Assembly: GCA_030149025.1 (NCBI GenBank)
Contig: JASBSH010000061.1
Coordinates: forward strand, 1-14,214
DNA from: Actinomycetales bacterium
GTDB taxonomy: Bacteria; Actinomycetota; Actinomycetes; Actinomycetales; BWSM-131
Direction: 5' to 3'
DNA: 14,214 bases
Positions within the stretch are counted from its first letter, which is position 1; each line of letters starts with the position of its first letter. This document shows positions 14,028 through 14,214 of this stretch, piece by piece. The notes under the pieces are model-generated. The model did no database searches, was not told the DNA's origin, and was given only the letters and a program-made list of their open reading frames with translations. The translations under genes and the position numbers were made by a program.

Positions 14028-14214
14028 GTGAGCGACGCCGGTACGGGGGCCGATCACGGTCCCAGCAGCCGCAGCGGACCCAGCCGCCCCGGGCGGCTGG
14101 GGGTGGGCATCGTCGGCGCAGGCCGCGTGGGCGCCGTCCTCGGGAGCGCTCTGCGGGCAGCCGGGAACGCGGTCGTCGGCGCGACGGGGGTGTCGCAGGC
14201 CAGCATCGAACGGA
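14028..14214 (+). CDS. N-terminal part of a DUF2520/Rossmann-like domain protein (partial)
   Basis: The gene runs off the right edge after about 62 codons. A Ser/Gly/Pro-rich lead of ~25 residues is followed by LGVGIVGAGRVGAVLGSALRAAG, a GxGxxG dinucleotide-binding turn, then NAVVGATGVSQASIER. This matches, from memory, actinobacterial DUF2520/Rossmann-like proteins often encoded just upstream of pantothenate synthetase (panC). GTG 14028 is the likely start; no strong RBS is seen. It is divergent from the methyltransferase at 13991. The catalytic half is outside the window. Confidence 0.75.
   Translation, partial: MSDAGTGADHGPSSRSGPSRPGRLGVGIVGAGRVGAVLGSALRAAGNAVVGATGVSQASIER

Overview
The window is high-GC chromosomal DNA (by eye roughly 70% G+C, with strong G/C preference at third codon positions). 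It uses many GTG/TTG starts, has 4-bp GTGA gene overlaps and shows at least one likely leaderless promoter. Together with the families present (NuoD2-type lone complex I subunit, paired bacterial PH-domain membrane proteins, DUF2520 protein, MidA-type methyltransferase), this points to an actinobacterium, plausibly a Micrococcales/Cellulomonas-like organism. The genus is inference. I see no rRNA, tRNA, CRISPR array, transposase or phage gene.

Left part (1-5289): the C-terminal end of a FUSC/aromatic acid exporter-like protein, then a complete quaternary-amine (glycine betaine/choline/proline, OpuC/ProVWX type) ABC importer. The ATPase (504-1610, minus) is transcribed away from two permeases and a lipoprotein-binding component (1635-4173, plus). 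The two divergent start codons are only 24 bp apart. A YeiH/UPF0324-type membrane protein follows on the plus strand.

Middle (5290-8388): a non-coding segment with an 18-nt direct repeat and a strong 13-bp stem with a 21-nt loop; a DUF1684 protein on the minus strand; a divergent upstream region with five 14-nt tandem units; an unrecognised two-helix membrane protein; and a NuoD2-like gene on the minus strand. The nuoD2 reading frame is interrupted by one amber codon exactly where the family has an acidic residue, with homology continuing in the same frame on both sides.

Right part (8456-14214): two overlapping PH-domain membrane protein genes; a convergent junction packed with four copies of a 25-nt repeat (two forward, two inverted); a divergent Lrp/AsnC regulator and dimethylargininase (DDAH) pair; a two-gene minus-strand operon of a class I methyltransferase followed by a MidA/NDUFAF7-family methyltransferase; and the start of a DUF2520 Rossmann protein that runs off the window.

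The most interesting functional thread is methylarginine biology. NDUFAF7/MidA enzymes in eukaryotes methylate one arginine of the NuoD homologue NDUFS2, and that arginine is conserved in the NuoD2 here. A DDAH-family enzyme, whose relatives hydrolyse methylated arginines, sits 14 bp from the midA gene. The NuoD2 itself, however, appears nonsense-mutated and carries Trp in place of the quinone-site Tyr, so the system may be decaying, or NuoD2 may not be a quinone enzyme.
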